A DNA stretch of 62,930 nt, from positions 1 to 62,930 of the forward strand of contig JAHEGH010000012.1 of NCBI GenBank assembly GCA_024639825.1, given 5' to 3'. The DNA comes from Gammaproteobacteria bacterium (lineage in GTDB: Bacteria; Pseudomonadota; Gammaproteobacteria; Steroidobacterales; Woeseiaceae). Positions 10,354-20,566 of this stretch are shown here, one piece after another (the stretch's first letter is position 1; each line of letters begins with the position of its first letter). The position numbers and the translations under genes are program-made. Under the pieces are notes generated by a model. It worked only from the letters and a program-made list of their open reading frames with translations. It was not told where the DNA came from and searched no databases.

Positions 10354-10665
10354 TTAGCGGCGCCGGCCGTTGACTTTATGGGTCTTGACCTTGCCGTCCT
10401 TGGTGAGAACCTTTATGTGATGCACTTCGCGGCCACCCTGAACCCGTGTCTCGGCGCTGACAATGCGATCGCCAGGCTGCAGGCGGCTGCGTACGGATGC
10501 GGTTGCCTGAGACAGCGACATACCGTCCTTGGCCGCAAACAGCAGCGGCTGGCCCTCGTACTGCACGTGCTGCGCCTTCAGGTTCTCCTCGAGATCGAAG
10601 GCGTTGGCCGGCAGCGGCATGGTAGCCGCCGCGGCCAACAACAACAGTGTCAGTGCGATTCGCAT
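10354..10665 (-). CDS. Small periplasmic PepSY-like protein upstream of the two-component pair
   Basis: A 103-residue exported protein with a signal peptide (about 1-22, ending PANAF). The mature part carries one PepSY-type unit: MSLSQATASVRSR, then a beta hairpin with IVSAETRVQGG and HHIKVLTKDGKVKTHKV. The start is taken at the ATG giving MRIALTLLLL, since the longer frame adds 16 residues that spoil the signal peptide. Being first in an operon with a regulator and kinase suggests it modulates the sensor in the periplasm. That role is inference from position. Confidence 0.75.
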   Translation of the reverse strand: MRIALTLLLLAAAATMPLPANAFDLEENLKAQHVQYEGQPLLFAAKDGMSLSQATASVRSRLQPGDRIVSAETRVQGGREVHHIKVLTKDGKVKTHKVNGRRR

Positions 10666-10738
10666 GGCCCAAGTGTGGTACGGCCGCCAACTGATTGCAA
10701 CGAAGCGTGTCACATCGGTTCCCCTGTAATTACCTGTC

Positions 10739-11290
10739 TTACCTGGCCGGACGGATGTCGACGCGCACCTTGATCCGATTGCCCGGGTCGTACGGCATTT
10801 CCGTCATGTATTTCTGGCCGTGGTAGCGATACATCACGCGGTAGCCGTCGATGCGCTCTTCCTGGTGTGAGCGATAGCGCGTTTCGCAACGCTCCACCGG
10901 GTGCCCCTGACGCTCAACGGCCGACCCATGGCGTGCACGCGACGATTCATTGCCGATGGCAGCGCCGATCAGCGTCCCTGCGACAGTGGCTGCGTCCTTG
11001 CCGCTGCCGCCACCGAACTGATGACCAACCACACCACCGATGATGGCACCCAACAGGGTGCGGCCACCGTGCTTGCCAGCGTTGTGATCAACCGTGTAGT
11101 ACTGCATCTCTTCCCAGCACTCCTGCACCGGCGTTTTCACCGTTACATAGTTGATAATCGGCTCGGCCGAGATAACCTTGGCATAGTCGTATTGGGCACC
11201 GCTATTGCGGTAGCCGTTATCTGCCCATGCGTTGCTGCCCAACAGCATCGCGGCAAGGGCGAAAGTTGCGATACGTGTCTTTGCGTTCAT
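10739..11290 (-). CDS. Glycine-zipper 2TM-domain envelope protein
   Basis: A 183-residue exported protein with a signal peptide (about 1-23, ending NAWA). The central segment GRTLLGAIIGGVVGHQFGGG, with a second block TVAGTLIGAAIGNE, forms the glycine zipper of the 17-kDa surface-antigen/SlyB-like family. There is no lipobox Cys, so it is not a lipoprotein. The C-terminal third is basic and Tyr-rich. Such proteins sit in or under the outer membrane and often belong to envelope-stress regulons; with a PhoPQ-like pair next door this would fit a SlyB-like role, but that is inference. Confidence 0.82.
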   Translation of the reverse strand: MNAKTRIATFALAAMLLGSNAWADNGYRNSGAQYDYAKVISAEPIINYVTVKTPVQECWEEMQYYTVDHNAGKHGGRTLLGAIIGGVVGHQFGGGSGKDAATVAGTLIGAAIGNESSRARHGSAVERQGHPVERCETRYRSHQEERIDGYRVMYRYHGQKYMTEMPYDPGNRIKVRVDIRPAR

Positions 11291-11374
11291 GGTCCTGTCC
11301 TTCGTTGCTTGCGACTGGCCTTTTGCCAGCCTGGGGACAAGATTAGCCCCGCGGCAATGAACCGAGGCTGAACG

Positions 11375-12154
11375 CTAGCCGACGTCTTTCTTGGCCTTGC
11401 GCCAGCGCTGATCAAGGTCTTCAAGGCTCATTTTGCTGATTTTCAGCCCATCGGCGGCAATATCGGTTTCCATGGCCCGAAAACGACGCTCAAACTTGTA
11501 ATTGGCACCTGTCAGGGCTTTTTCCGGATCAATGTCCAGATGTCGCGCCAGATTGACCACCGCAAACAGCACATCACCGAGCTCGTCCTCCATGTCGGCG
11601 GCTTCGCGGGTGCCCACGGCGTCTTCAAGCTCCCCCAGCTCCTCATGAATCTTCTGGTTCACGCCTTTGCGGTCAGGCCAGTCAAAACCGACACGTCCTG
11701 CGCGCTTGCCCAGCTTTTGCGCCCTTTTGAGGGCCGGCAAAGCACGGGTAACCCCGGCCAGCGCACTGTCGTCGGGGTCTGCGGAACGCTCCTGCTCCTT
11801 GATCTCTTCCCAACTGCCGTCAACCTTGCCGGTCGCGCGCTCTTCATCCGAGCCAAATACATGCGGATGGCGACGCACCATCTTCTCCGTGATCCCATCG
11901 GCCACATCGTCAAAGTCAAAAACACCTTTCTCGCTGGCCATCTGGGCATAGAAGACCACCTGAAACAGCAGATCGCCGAGCTCGGCACGAAGATCATCGA
12001 AATCCTCCCGTTCGATCGCGTCGGCCACCTCGTAGGCCTCCTCGACGGTATAGGGGGCTATCGTCGAAAAGTCCTGCTCGAGATCCCACGGACAGCCTGT
12101 TTTCGGGTCTCGCAACGCCCGCATAACTTCAAGTAACTTCTCGATATCTGACAT
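11375..12154 (-). CDS. mazG: Nucleoside triphosphate pyrophosphohydrolase MazG
   Basis: Hydrolyses (d)NTPs to monophosphate and pyrophosphate, clearing non-canonical nucleotides. The 259-residue length matches two tandem MazG domains as in E. coli. The active N-terminal domain opens with LLEVMRALRDPKTGCPWDLE and carries the metal-binding EExxE/ExxD helices VEEAYEVADAIE and LRAELGDLLFQVVF. The second copy has ELGDVLFAVVNLARHLDIDPEKAL. The gene begins 3 nt after the NUDIX gene, completing a fumC-nudL-mazG leftward unit. Both small enzymes are nucleotide or cofactor house-cleaners. Confidence 0.95.
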   Translation of the reverse strand: MSDIEKLLEVMRALRDPKTGCPWDLEQDFSTIAPYTVEEAYEVADAIEREDFDDLRAELGDLLFQVVFYAQMASEKGVFDFDDVADGITEKMVRRHPHVFGSDEERATGKVDGSWEEIKEQERSADPDDSALAGVTRALPALKRAQKLGKRAGRVGFDWPDRKGVNQKIHEELGELEDAVGTREAADMEDELGDVLFAVVNLARHLDIDPEKALTGANYKFERRFRAMETDIAADGLKISKMSLEDLDQRWRKAKKDVG

Positions 12155-12157
12155 AAA

Positions 12158-12798
12158 TTATTTATTTAAAAGGTATTTTCGGAATTCCATGAGCATGTAC
12201 GCCGTTGCGCCCCAGATACGCTCGCCTTCATAATGAAACTCAACCAGCGAGAACTTCTGCCCGTCATACTCGCGATCCACATAGCGATCATTGCGCTCAT
12301 CGAGGAGATGCCCGAGCGGCACCTCGAACGCGTAGTCGACCTCAGTCTCGTCAATGACCAGATGCGCCTCACCGGTAACAAGGCCAACAACCGGCGTAAC
12401 GGCAAAACCGGTGATGGTCGGCATGGACCGAAGATAACCGATGACATCGACATTCCGTGGCTCGATGCCCACTTCCTCGTGCGTCTCGCGCAAAGCCGCC
12501 GCACGCACATCGGTATCATGAGCTTCCATGCGCCCACCGGGGAAGCTCACCTGCCCGGCGTGATGCGTCAGGTGCGAGGCACGCTGAGTGAGCAGTACGG
12601 AGAGTCCCTCCTGCCGCTGCATCAGGGGTACCAGGACGCCGGCAGGCTTTAACGGCACGTCGAGCTTCAGCTGCATAGCGTGCGGCCAACGGCTCAGTCC
12701 CGGCGGCATGACGACGTCAAGCGGATCCGCGGGCATTTCGGTTGGCGCAAACCGTGCTCGCAATTCGCCTGCTGTTAGGGGTCCGAAAGCCGGTCCTG

Positions 12799-12802
<4 letters not shown>
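12158..12802 (-). CDS. nudL: NUDIX hydrolase, CoA pyrophosphatase type (NudL-like)
   Basis: Predicted to hydrolyse coenzyme A or its derivatives to phosphopantetheine and adenosine 3',5'-bisphosphate. The protein has 214 residues. The NUDIX box spans about residues 89-112 (GGRMEAHDTDVRAAALRETH followed by EEVGI), preceded by the CoA-family signature LLTQRASHLTHHAGQVSFPG. The likely start is a TTG at 12802 inside the fumC stop (TTGA), with a GAGGG site about 12 nt upstream. An ATG at 12736 is the alternative; it would drop 22 residues. Coupling to fumC translation is implied by the overlap. Confidence 0.88.
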
Positions 12803-15637
<2,835 letters not shown>

Positions 15638-15647
15638 GTATCGCCGG

Positions 15648-16775
15648 ATGTTGAAACTCCCCGGCAGGCTAAACGCCGAGAAGTTTCTCGATCGTCACTG
15701 GCACAAAGAAGCCCTGTTTATGCCGCAGGCACTGCAACATCTGCGGCCGGCCGTCACGCGTAACGAACTCGGATGGCTCGCCACTCTGGAGGATGTCGAG
15801 TCACGGCTTGTTTTTACTGACCGCGACGGCGACCGAGTACGCTACCGCGCCGAAACCGGGCCCTTTGATCCCGACTATCTTGTCGAACTCCCCAAGCGTG
15901 ACTGGACCTTGCTCGTGCACGATGTGGAGAAACACCTGCCGGTCATGCGCGCGCTTTTCAAGAACGTGCCGTTCATACCGGACTGGCGTATCGATGACCT
16001 TATGGTGAGCTTCGCAGCGCCGGGCGGCGGAGTCGGTCCACATCGTGACAACTATGACGTGTTTTTGTGCCAGGGCATCGGCGTTCGGGAATGGCATGTC
16101 TCGTCAGATGCTGTTGCCAATGATCCCGACGCAAGCGACGACCTCGCCCTGACTGTACCCTTCGCTGGTTCGGCACACACCGTGCGCGAAGGCGACGTGC
16201 TGTACTTGCCGCCAGGTGTCGCACATTGGGGCACGGCCAGCAGAGCGTGCATCACCTATTCGATCGGCATGCGTGCCCCACAGTTATCTGACCTCCTGGC
16301 CGGCTTGCCCGATACCGAGCGGCTCAATCCGTTCTACGCCGATCCGGATCTTGTGGTCACTGAATCACGGCCGGGATTTATTTCTGCGGAGTCTGTCGAT
16401 CGAGCACTGCGCCTGGTTGATCAGGCGGATCAGGATCGCAACCGCGTTGCAGAGACACTCGGGCGCTATGTGACCCAGACGAAGAAATGGATCACACCGG
16501 ACGGTGCGAGCACTGACGAGGCAAAGGCTATCGTCAAAGCGGTTCTCAAAGGCGCTAAAATAGAGGTTCACGGGATGGCGCGGATCGCCTGGGACCAACG
16601 CAATATTTACGTCAATGGCGCGTGCCTGCGGCGGGGTGAGACGAACTCAGCCTGGCTGGAATCGCTCTGCGCCCGTCGAGTCCTCGGGGAACCCGGTTCA
16701 CTGCCCGCTGAGTCGGTCGAGAGCCTCATAGGCCTGCTGAAACAGGGCGCCTTCGACCTACCTGAGAAATTGTGA
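15648..16775 (+). CDS. roxA: 50S ribosomal protein L16 arginine hydroxylase (RoxA/YcfD-like)
   Basis: Fe(II)- and 2-oxoglutarate-dependent JmjC/cupin oxygenase that hydroxylates an arginine of ribosomal protein L16 in E. coli. The 375-residue length matches. The iron triad is visible: His132 and Asp134 in VGPHRDNYDVF, and His193 in LPPGVAHWG. A C-terminal winged-helix and dimerisation region follows (about 230-375). The start is the ATG giving MLKLPGRLNAEKF. It lies 10 nt after purB, an association also seen in E. coli, where roxA is close to purB. Its co-substrate is made by Icd elsewhere in this window. Confidence 0.92.
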   Translation: MLKLPGRLNAEKFLDRHWHKEALFMPQALQHLRPAVTRNELGWLATLEDVESRLVFTDRDGDRVRYRAETGPFDPDYLVELPKRDWTLLVHDVEKHLPVMRALFKNVPFIPDWRIDDLMVSFAAPGGGVGPHRDNYDVFLCQGIGVREWHVSSDAVANDPDASDDLALTVPFAGSAHTVREGDVLYLPPGVAHWGTASRACITYSIGMRAPQLSDLLAGLPDTERLNPFYADPDLVVTESRPGFISAESVDRALRLVDQADQDRNRVAETLGRYVTQTKKWITPDGASTDEAKAIVKAVLKGAKIEVHGMARIAWDQRNIYVNGACLRRGETNSAWLESLCARRVLGEPGSLPAESVESLIGLLKQGAFDLPEKL

Positions 16776-16932
16776 CCATATGTAAAATCGGAGAACCTCG
16801 GGAGAAAAGGATCACCCGCCCTGAAACGTTCAATTGGCGCGGGATGCGAACGATTTTCAACTGGGAACGATCGGCCAAAACGTGACGCAGTTGGCACAGT
16901 GAAGCTGGTGTCGCCGGTAATATGATCAGCCT

Positions 16933-17430
16933 ATGGAACAGGCACGCCAAAACAGCAAGCGCTGGGTAATCTCGACTCGTGAGGAAATGCGTGAGGCGGC
17001 TATGGTGGTCGCGCGCGAAGCAACACGCAAAGTCTCGATCTTCACGCACGATCTCGAACCGGGTATTTATGACGATCCCGAGTTTCTCGAGATCATCAAG
17101 CGGCTTGTCCTCTCGCAGACTTATGCACGCATTCGCGTTCTGATCGCAGACCCTTCACGGGCCGTCAAGAACGGCAACAACTTCGTGCACCTGGGTCGTC
17201 GCCTCAATACGTATATTGAATTTCGCCACGTACGCGAAGATTTACGAACGCATGCCGAAGCGTTTTGCATAGCTGATGAAACGGCTCTCGTCTATCGCCT
17301 GCAGGCGCCGCGTTGGGAAGGCATCGCTGATACTTACGAACCGGCCGTCGCGAGGCTCTACGGAAAGATGTTCGATGAGATGTGGGCTGCCAGCGAAGTC
17401 GAAATGGAATTTCGCCAACTCGGCATATAA
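16933..17430 (+). CDS. Hypothetical protein, DUF7931-like
   Basis: A 165-residue soluble protein with no signal peptide. I do not recognise a characterised function. It resembles the domain often found behind acetyltransferases in gammaproteobacteria (DUF7931), which has a phospholipase D-like look: VSIFTHDLEPGIYDDPEF, then a segment RIRVLIADPSRAVKNG, then HAEAFCIADETALVYRL. No complete HKD motif is visible, so nuclease or lipase activity is not supported. It sits between roxA and nudJ, 158 bp after roxA and 23 bp before nudJ, which suggests shared transcription with nudJ. Confidence 0.6.
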   Translation: MEQARQNSKRWVISTREEMREAAMVVAREATRKVSIFTHDLEPGIYDDPEFLEIIKRLVLSQTYARIRVLIADPSRAVKNGNNFVHLGRRLNTYIEFRHVREDLRTHAEAFCIADETALVYRLQAPRWEGIADTYEPAVARLYGKMFDEMWAASEVEMEFRQLGI

Positions 17431-17453
17431 AAACAAACTGGTTTGGGACTCGG

Positions 17454-17945
17454 ATGTATCCAACTGACCTGACAGTCGCCGCTGTCGTTGAACACGATGG
17501 CAAATACCTGCTCGTTGAAGAGCACGCGATGGGGCGACGCGTCTTCACCCAACCCGGCGGCCACATTGAAACCGGCGAAACCCCTGAGCAGGCTGCGGTT
17601 CGAGAGACACTGGAAGAAACGGGTTGCACCGTCGAATGCCAGGACCTGATCGGCGTGTACCTCTGGATTCACCCGCAGACCCGTCAGCAGTTTCTGCGTA
17701 TCGTCTACGCCGCGACGTTTGTCGCCTGCGACGAATCGCTGCGCCTGGACGATGGCATCCTGGGCCGCCGCTGGATGACCCTACGGGATCTCGAAGACCG
17801 CAAACCGGTCCTGCGTTCACCGGCTGTGCTGCGGTGTGTACGCGACTACGTAGCCGGTCATCGCCAATCGGACGCTCTGTTCACCGGCATGCTGCCGTTA
17901 CAACAGAACGTCCACAGAATTCTCGCAACCGCGGACCTCGTGTGA
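17454..17945 (+). CDS. nudJ: NUDIX hydrolase NudJ (phosphatase-type)
   Basis: NudJ in E. coli is a nucleoside di-/triphosphatase that also hydrolyses thiamine-pyrimidine diphosphate intermediates. The 163-residue product has the NUDIX box at about 35-58 (PGGHIETGETPEQAAVRETL followed by EETGC) and a typical N-terminal strand VAAVVEHDGKYLLVEE. ATG 17454 is chosen because it has GGGAC just upstream and because the preceding open codons overlap the previous gene. In E. coli nudJ adjoins mnmA; here mnmA is 1.5 kb away with two leftward genes between them. Confidence 0.88.
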   Translation: MYPTDLTVAAVVEHDGKYLLVEEHAMGRRVFTQPGGHIETGETPEQAAVRETLEETGCTVECQDLIGVYLWIHPQTRQQFLRIVYAATFVACDESLRLDDGILGRRWMTLRDLEDRKPVLRSPAVLRCVRDYVAGHRQSDALFTGMLPLQQNVHRILATADLV

Positions 17946-17946
17946 C

Positions 17947-18735
17947 CTAGGTTGCAACGAACAGGAAACCGCCTCCCCAATCCGGACTGCTGTCACTGAA
18001 ACCGGTAAACAAATAGAACTGCAGTGCCCAGTCATCACTCAACTCCCTGGAAAAAAATCCTGACAGTTCTGTGACCGCATCGCCGTCCGCGATCGCTGAT
18101 TCGCGATAATCAAGTATCAGTCCAACACGAGCCGCGTCGCTCGCGTAGAAAATACCGCCGACCGAGGCGATAAGAACATCCTCCAGATCGACGGCTTCGG
18201 GGTCCCCACGGAACTTGTAACCGACCGATCCCAACAGGGCGAACTGCTCGAAGAACTTGTAGAGATCTGTGCGCAGCGTGAAGTCCTGCTCACCGGTACC
18301 TAATCCCTTGGTCTCGTCCGCTGTTCCGAACTTGACCTTGCCTGTGAGATCCAGGGCAACACCCAGCCTGTCGCTGTACAAAACATCATAGACAGTGATG
18401 CCCGCGACGATATCGCCAAGCCCACTCTCGGTTACGATCTCTCCGGTACCAGGTAGCGGCTCGCCACCCGGGCCGATGATAGTCGTGCCGTAAGGTCCGC
18501 GTATGCTCAGATACGGCACGGTCAGATCGAACGATACGCGCGGCAGGTTCACGCTGAAACCAACCGGTAGATAGAGGTCCTCGATGTCTGCGTCACCGCC
18601 GTAGGTGCCGCTCGAGTATTCCAGGCCTGTAGACCAACTGGTTGTTACGCTTGAATCGTCCGCAATACTGCTACCACCTGCGAACAGGAGCAACAGGCAG
18701 AAAAATTGGGTAGCACCCCGCATGCTTTGGTTCAT
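17947..18735 (-). CDS. Putative outer-membrane beta-barrel protein
   Basis: A 262-residue exported protein with a signal peptide ending near GGSSIADD. The mature part shows alternating hydrophobic/polar strands with short turns (LGVALDLTGKVKFG, FALLGSVGYKFRG, RVGLILDYRES, WALQFYLFTGFS), a pattern expected of a 10- to 12-strand barrel. It resembles the MetA/phenol-degradation transporter-like outer-membrane family, but I cannot name a substrate. ATG 18735 is chosen because TTGGAGAAT gives an ideal ribosome site. The stop is 1 bp from the convergent nudJ stop. It probably has its own promoter in the 79-bp gap before it. Confidence 0.7.
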   Translation of the reverse strand: MNQSMRGATQFFCLLLLFAGGSSIADDSSVTTSWSTGLEYSSGTYGGDADIEDLYLPVGFSVNLPRVSFDLTVPYLSIRGPYGTTIIGPGGEPLPGTGEIVTESGLGDIVAGITVYDVLYSDRLGVALDLTGKVKFGTADETKGLGTGEQDFTLRTDLYKFFEQFALLGSVGYKFRGDPEAVDLEDVLIASVGGIFYASDAARVGLILDYRESAIADGDAVTELSGFFSRELSDDWALQFYLFTGFSDSSPDWGGGFLFVAT

Positions 18736-18775
18736 CTTATTCTCCAATTGCGAGAATGTTGTTGTACGTTAGGGT

Positions 18776-18802
18776 GCGGGGGCCGGTAGATTCCGCCCCC
18801 GC
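18776..18802 (-). terminator. GC-rich stem-loop downstream of the charged secreted protein gene
   Basis: GCGGGGGC (18776-18783) pairs perfectly with GCCCCCGC (18795-18802) around an 11-nt loop. It lies 12 nt after the stop of the leftward gene at 18815 and upstream of the next leftward gene. No T-run follows on the minus strand, so it may attenuate rather than fully terminate. Confidence 0.4.
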
Positions 18803-18814
18803 CGTGGGTAACTG

Positions 18815-19261
18815 TCAGTCACCGCTGTCTTCTGCGGGCGGATCAGGAAGATTCACGCCTTTTTCCTTGGCGCGTAATTTCATTTTTTCCTGATGCTGCT
18901 TCATGAACTGCGACCGCGCTTTCGGATCCGACTCCGTGAGTCGAAGCTGTTCGCGATACTGGTTGCGTTCCTGCGCGTTCATCAGCTCGCCGCCATAAAT
19001 ACCCTGGTTGCCGTTCTGAGCTTCGTCAGGTGCGTGGATACGATCCCGGTCGCGGTCCTGTTTGCGATCCTTTGCAGCGTCATCGGCGCGGTCGCGCTCA
19101 CGCATACGATCCCGATCGAAGTCCCGCTGGCCACGCTCAACCTGGGCACGCTGCGGCGGCGCGGCTCCGCCTTGACCGTGCTTCCCCTGAGCTACGGCGG
19201 AAGCCGCAGTAAGGGCAAGTGCGCTTGCGACGAGAATGCTAATTGTCGTTTGGGCTTTCAT
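18815..19261 (-). CDS. Secreted, highly charged low-complexity protein
   Basis: I do not recognise this family. The 148-residue product has a clear signal peptide (about 1-25, MKAQTTISILVASALAL... ending AVAQG). The mature chain is almost entirely hydrophilic, with an Arg/Asp-rich run at about 43-70 (many RDR/DRD units), then a conserved-looking segment NGNQGIYGGELMNAQERNQY and a Lys/Glu-rich helix (about 110-135). The second half resembles short stress- or envelope-associated proteins with an LMxxxEr..Y motif, but assignment is not possible. The start is the second ATG, giving the cleaner signal peptide. It faces mnmA divergently. Confidence 0.65.
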   Translation of the reverse strand: MKAQTTISILVASALALTAASAVAQGKHGQGGAAPPQRAQVERGQRDFDRDRMRERDRADDAAKDRKQDRDRDRIHAPDEAQNGNQGIYGGELMNAQERNQYREQLRLTESDPKARSQFMKQHQEKMKLRAKEKGVNLPDPPAEDSGD

Positions 19262-19403
19262 GGTGGTACTCCTGTGGAAGATGTTCACTCAGGAGAACGC
19301 TCCGGACGCGCCATCGTTGACGGCCTGCCGGTCCGTATTTCTACCTATAATCTTGCTGAGCCGGGGGTGACTGCACGAGCGATGCGCGTAGAATGCGCCC
19401 GCT

Positions 19404-20483
19404 ATGACCAAACGCGTAATTATCGGCCTTTCAGGCGGCGTGGATTCGGCCGTTGCCGCCCTGCTCCTGAAGGATCAAGGCTACGACGTTCATGCCCTGC
19501 ATATGACCAACTGGGAGGACGATGACGGCTATTGCACCGCCGCCGAGGACCTCCAGGATGCGCGTCGCGTGTGCGAGCAACTGGATATTCCGCTGCACCA
19601 CGCCAATTTCGCCAGGCAGTATCGCGACCAGGTATTCGAGTATTTCCTCGAGGAATACCGCGCCGGACGAACGCCCAATCCCGACGTGCTCTGTAATCGC
19701 GAGATCAAATTCGGTGTCTTTCGAGACTATGCAAAGCGCCTGGGCGGCGATTTACTCGCAACCGGACACTACGCGCGCTCCGGCCTCGTCGACGGCTATG
19801 GTGCCCTGTTCAAGGGCAAAGACCCCGGCAAGGACCAGAGCTACTTTCTGCATGCCGTCAGTGCTGAGGCCCTTGCAGAAACCCTGTTCCCGCTTGGCGA
19901 ACTGCTCAAGGACGAGGTGCGCCAGATCGCACGCGATCGTGGCCTGCCTGTTCACGGCAAGAAAGACTCGACGGGCATCTGCTTCATCGGTGAGCGGCCG
20001 TTTCGTGAATTCCTGGCCACCTATCTCCCGGCAAACCCGGGACCCATGCGTACGCCCGAGGGCGAGGTCATGGGCGAACACCAGGGCCTCATGTACTACA
20101 CCCTGGGCCAGCGCCAGGGCCTGCTGATTGGGGGCCACCGCGACCACGGCGAAGAACCCTGGTACGTGGTTGGCAAGGACCTGGCCGACAACGCATTGAT
20201 CGTCGCTCAGGGCGAGCACGAGATGCTGTTCTCCGACGGTCTGACCGCCACCGAGGCCAGCTGGATCGGAAAGGCACCCGACGGGCTCGACAAGGGTCTG
20301 CGCTGCGCGGCAAAGGTTCGCTACCGACAGGCGGATCAGGCCTGCGTCGTCACGGCACTGGGAGACAAACGGCTGGACGTGCGCTTTGACGCGCCACAGA
20401 AAGCCGTGGCGCCGGGGCAGTTCGTTGTATTTTATGATGGCGACCGCTGCCTGGGCGGCGCCGTTATAGACGAATTGGGGTGA
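19404..20483 (+). CDS. mnmA: tRNA-specific 2-thiouridylase MnmA
   Basis: Inserts sulfur at C2 of the wobble uridine of tRNA-Lys, -Glu and -Gln, taking persulfide sulfur from the Tus relay. The 359-residue protein has the PP-loop [16 protein letters not shown] (8-23), nucleophile Cys97 in CNREIKFG and the persulfide-carrying Cys193 in [10 protein letters not shown]. The tRNA-Lys gene at 40.1 kb carries UUU, one of its substrates. Divergent from the secreted protein gene, with 142 bp between starts. acnA follows 83 bp later with its own promoter-like sequence. Confidence 0.96.
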   Translation: MTKRVIIGLSGGVDSAVAALLLKDQGYDVHALHMTNWEDDDGYCTAAEDLQDARRVCEQLDIPLHHANFARQYRDQVFEYFLEEYRAGRTPNPDVLCNREIKFGVFRDYAKRLGGDLLATGHYARSGLVDGYGALFKGKDPGKDQSYFLHAVSAEALAETLFPLGELLKDEVRQIARDRGLPVHGKKDSTGICFIGERPFREFLATYLPANPGPMRTPEGEVMGEHQGLMYYTLGQRQGLLIGGHRDHGEEPWYVVGKDLADNALIVAQGEHEMLFSDGLTATEASWIGKAPDGLDKGLRCAAKVRYRQADQACVVTALGDKRLDVRFDAPQKAVAPGQFVVFYDGDRCLGGAVIDELG

Positions 20484-20510
20484 GCGATCGCTCCTGCCAT
20501 TCGTTATAAT
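20482..20510 (+). promoter_or_regulatory. Candidate acnA promoter with a palindrome at the -35 position
   Basis: A perfect -10 hexamer TATAAT lies at 20505-20510, 57 bp before the acnA start. No -35 consensus is present at the expected spacing; instead a perfect 12-bp palindrome GAGCGATCGCTC occupies 20482-20493. A missing -35 combined with a palindrome there is what an activator-dependent promoter looks like. The regulator is unknown. Confidence 0.45.
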
Positions 20511-20566
20511 GCGGCCCCCGCGGCCCGCTGGCCGTACAGAAAACCTGAAATTCCGGAGAACACACA

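Noticed and set aside
17927..17955. Terminator hairpin between nudJ and the outer-membrane protein gene
   Set aside because: Only six base pairs (GCAACC/GGTTGC) around a 17-base loop and no T-run; too weak to report as a feature.
20482..20493. HIP1-type GCGATCGC repeat element
   Set aside because: A single octamer inside a larger palindrome; no abundance of the octamer is evident elsewhere in the window, so it is better read as a possible operator.
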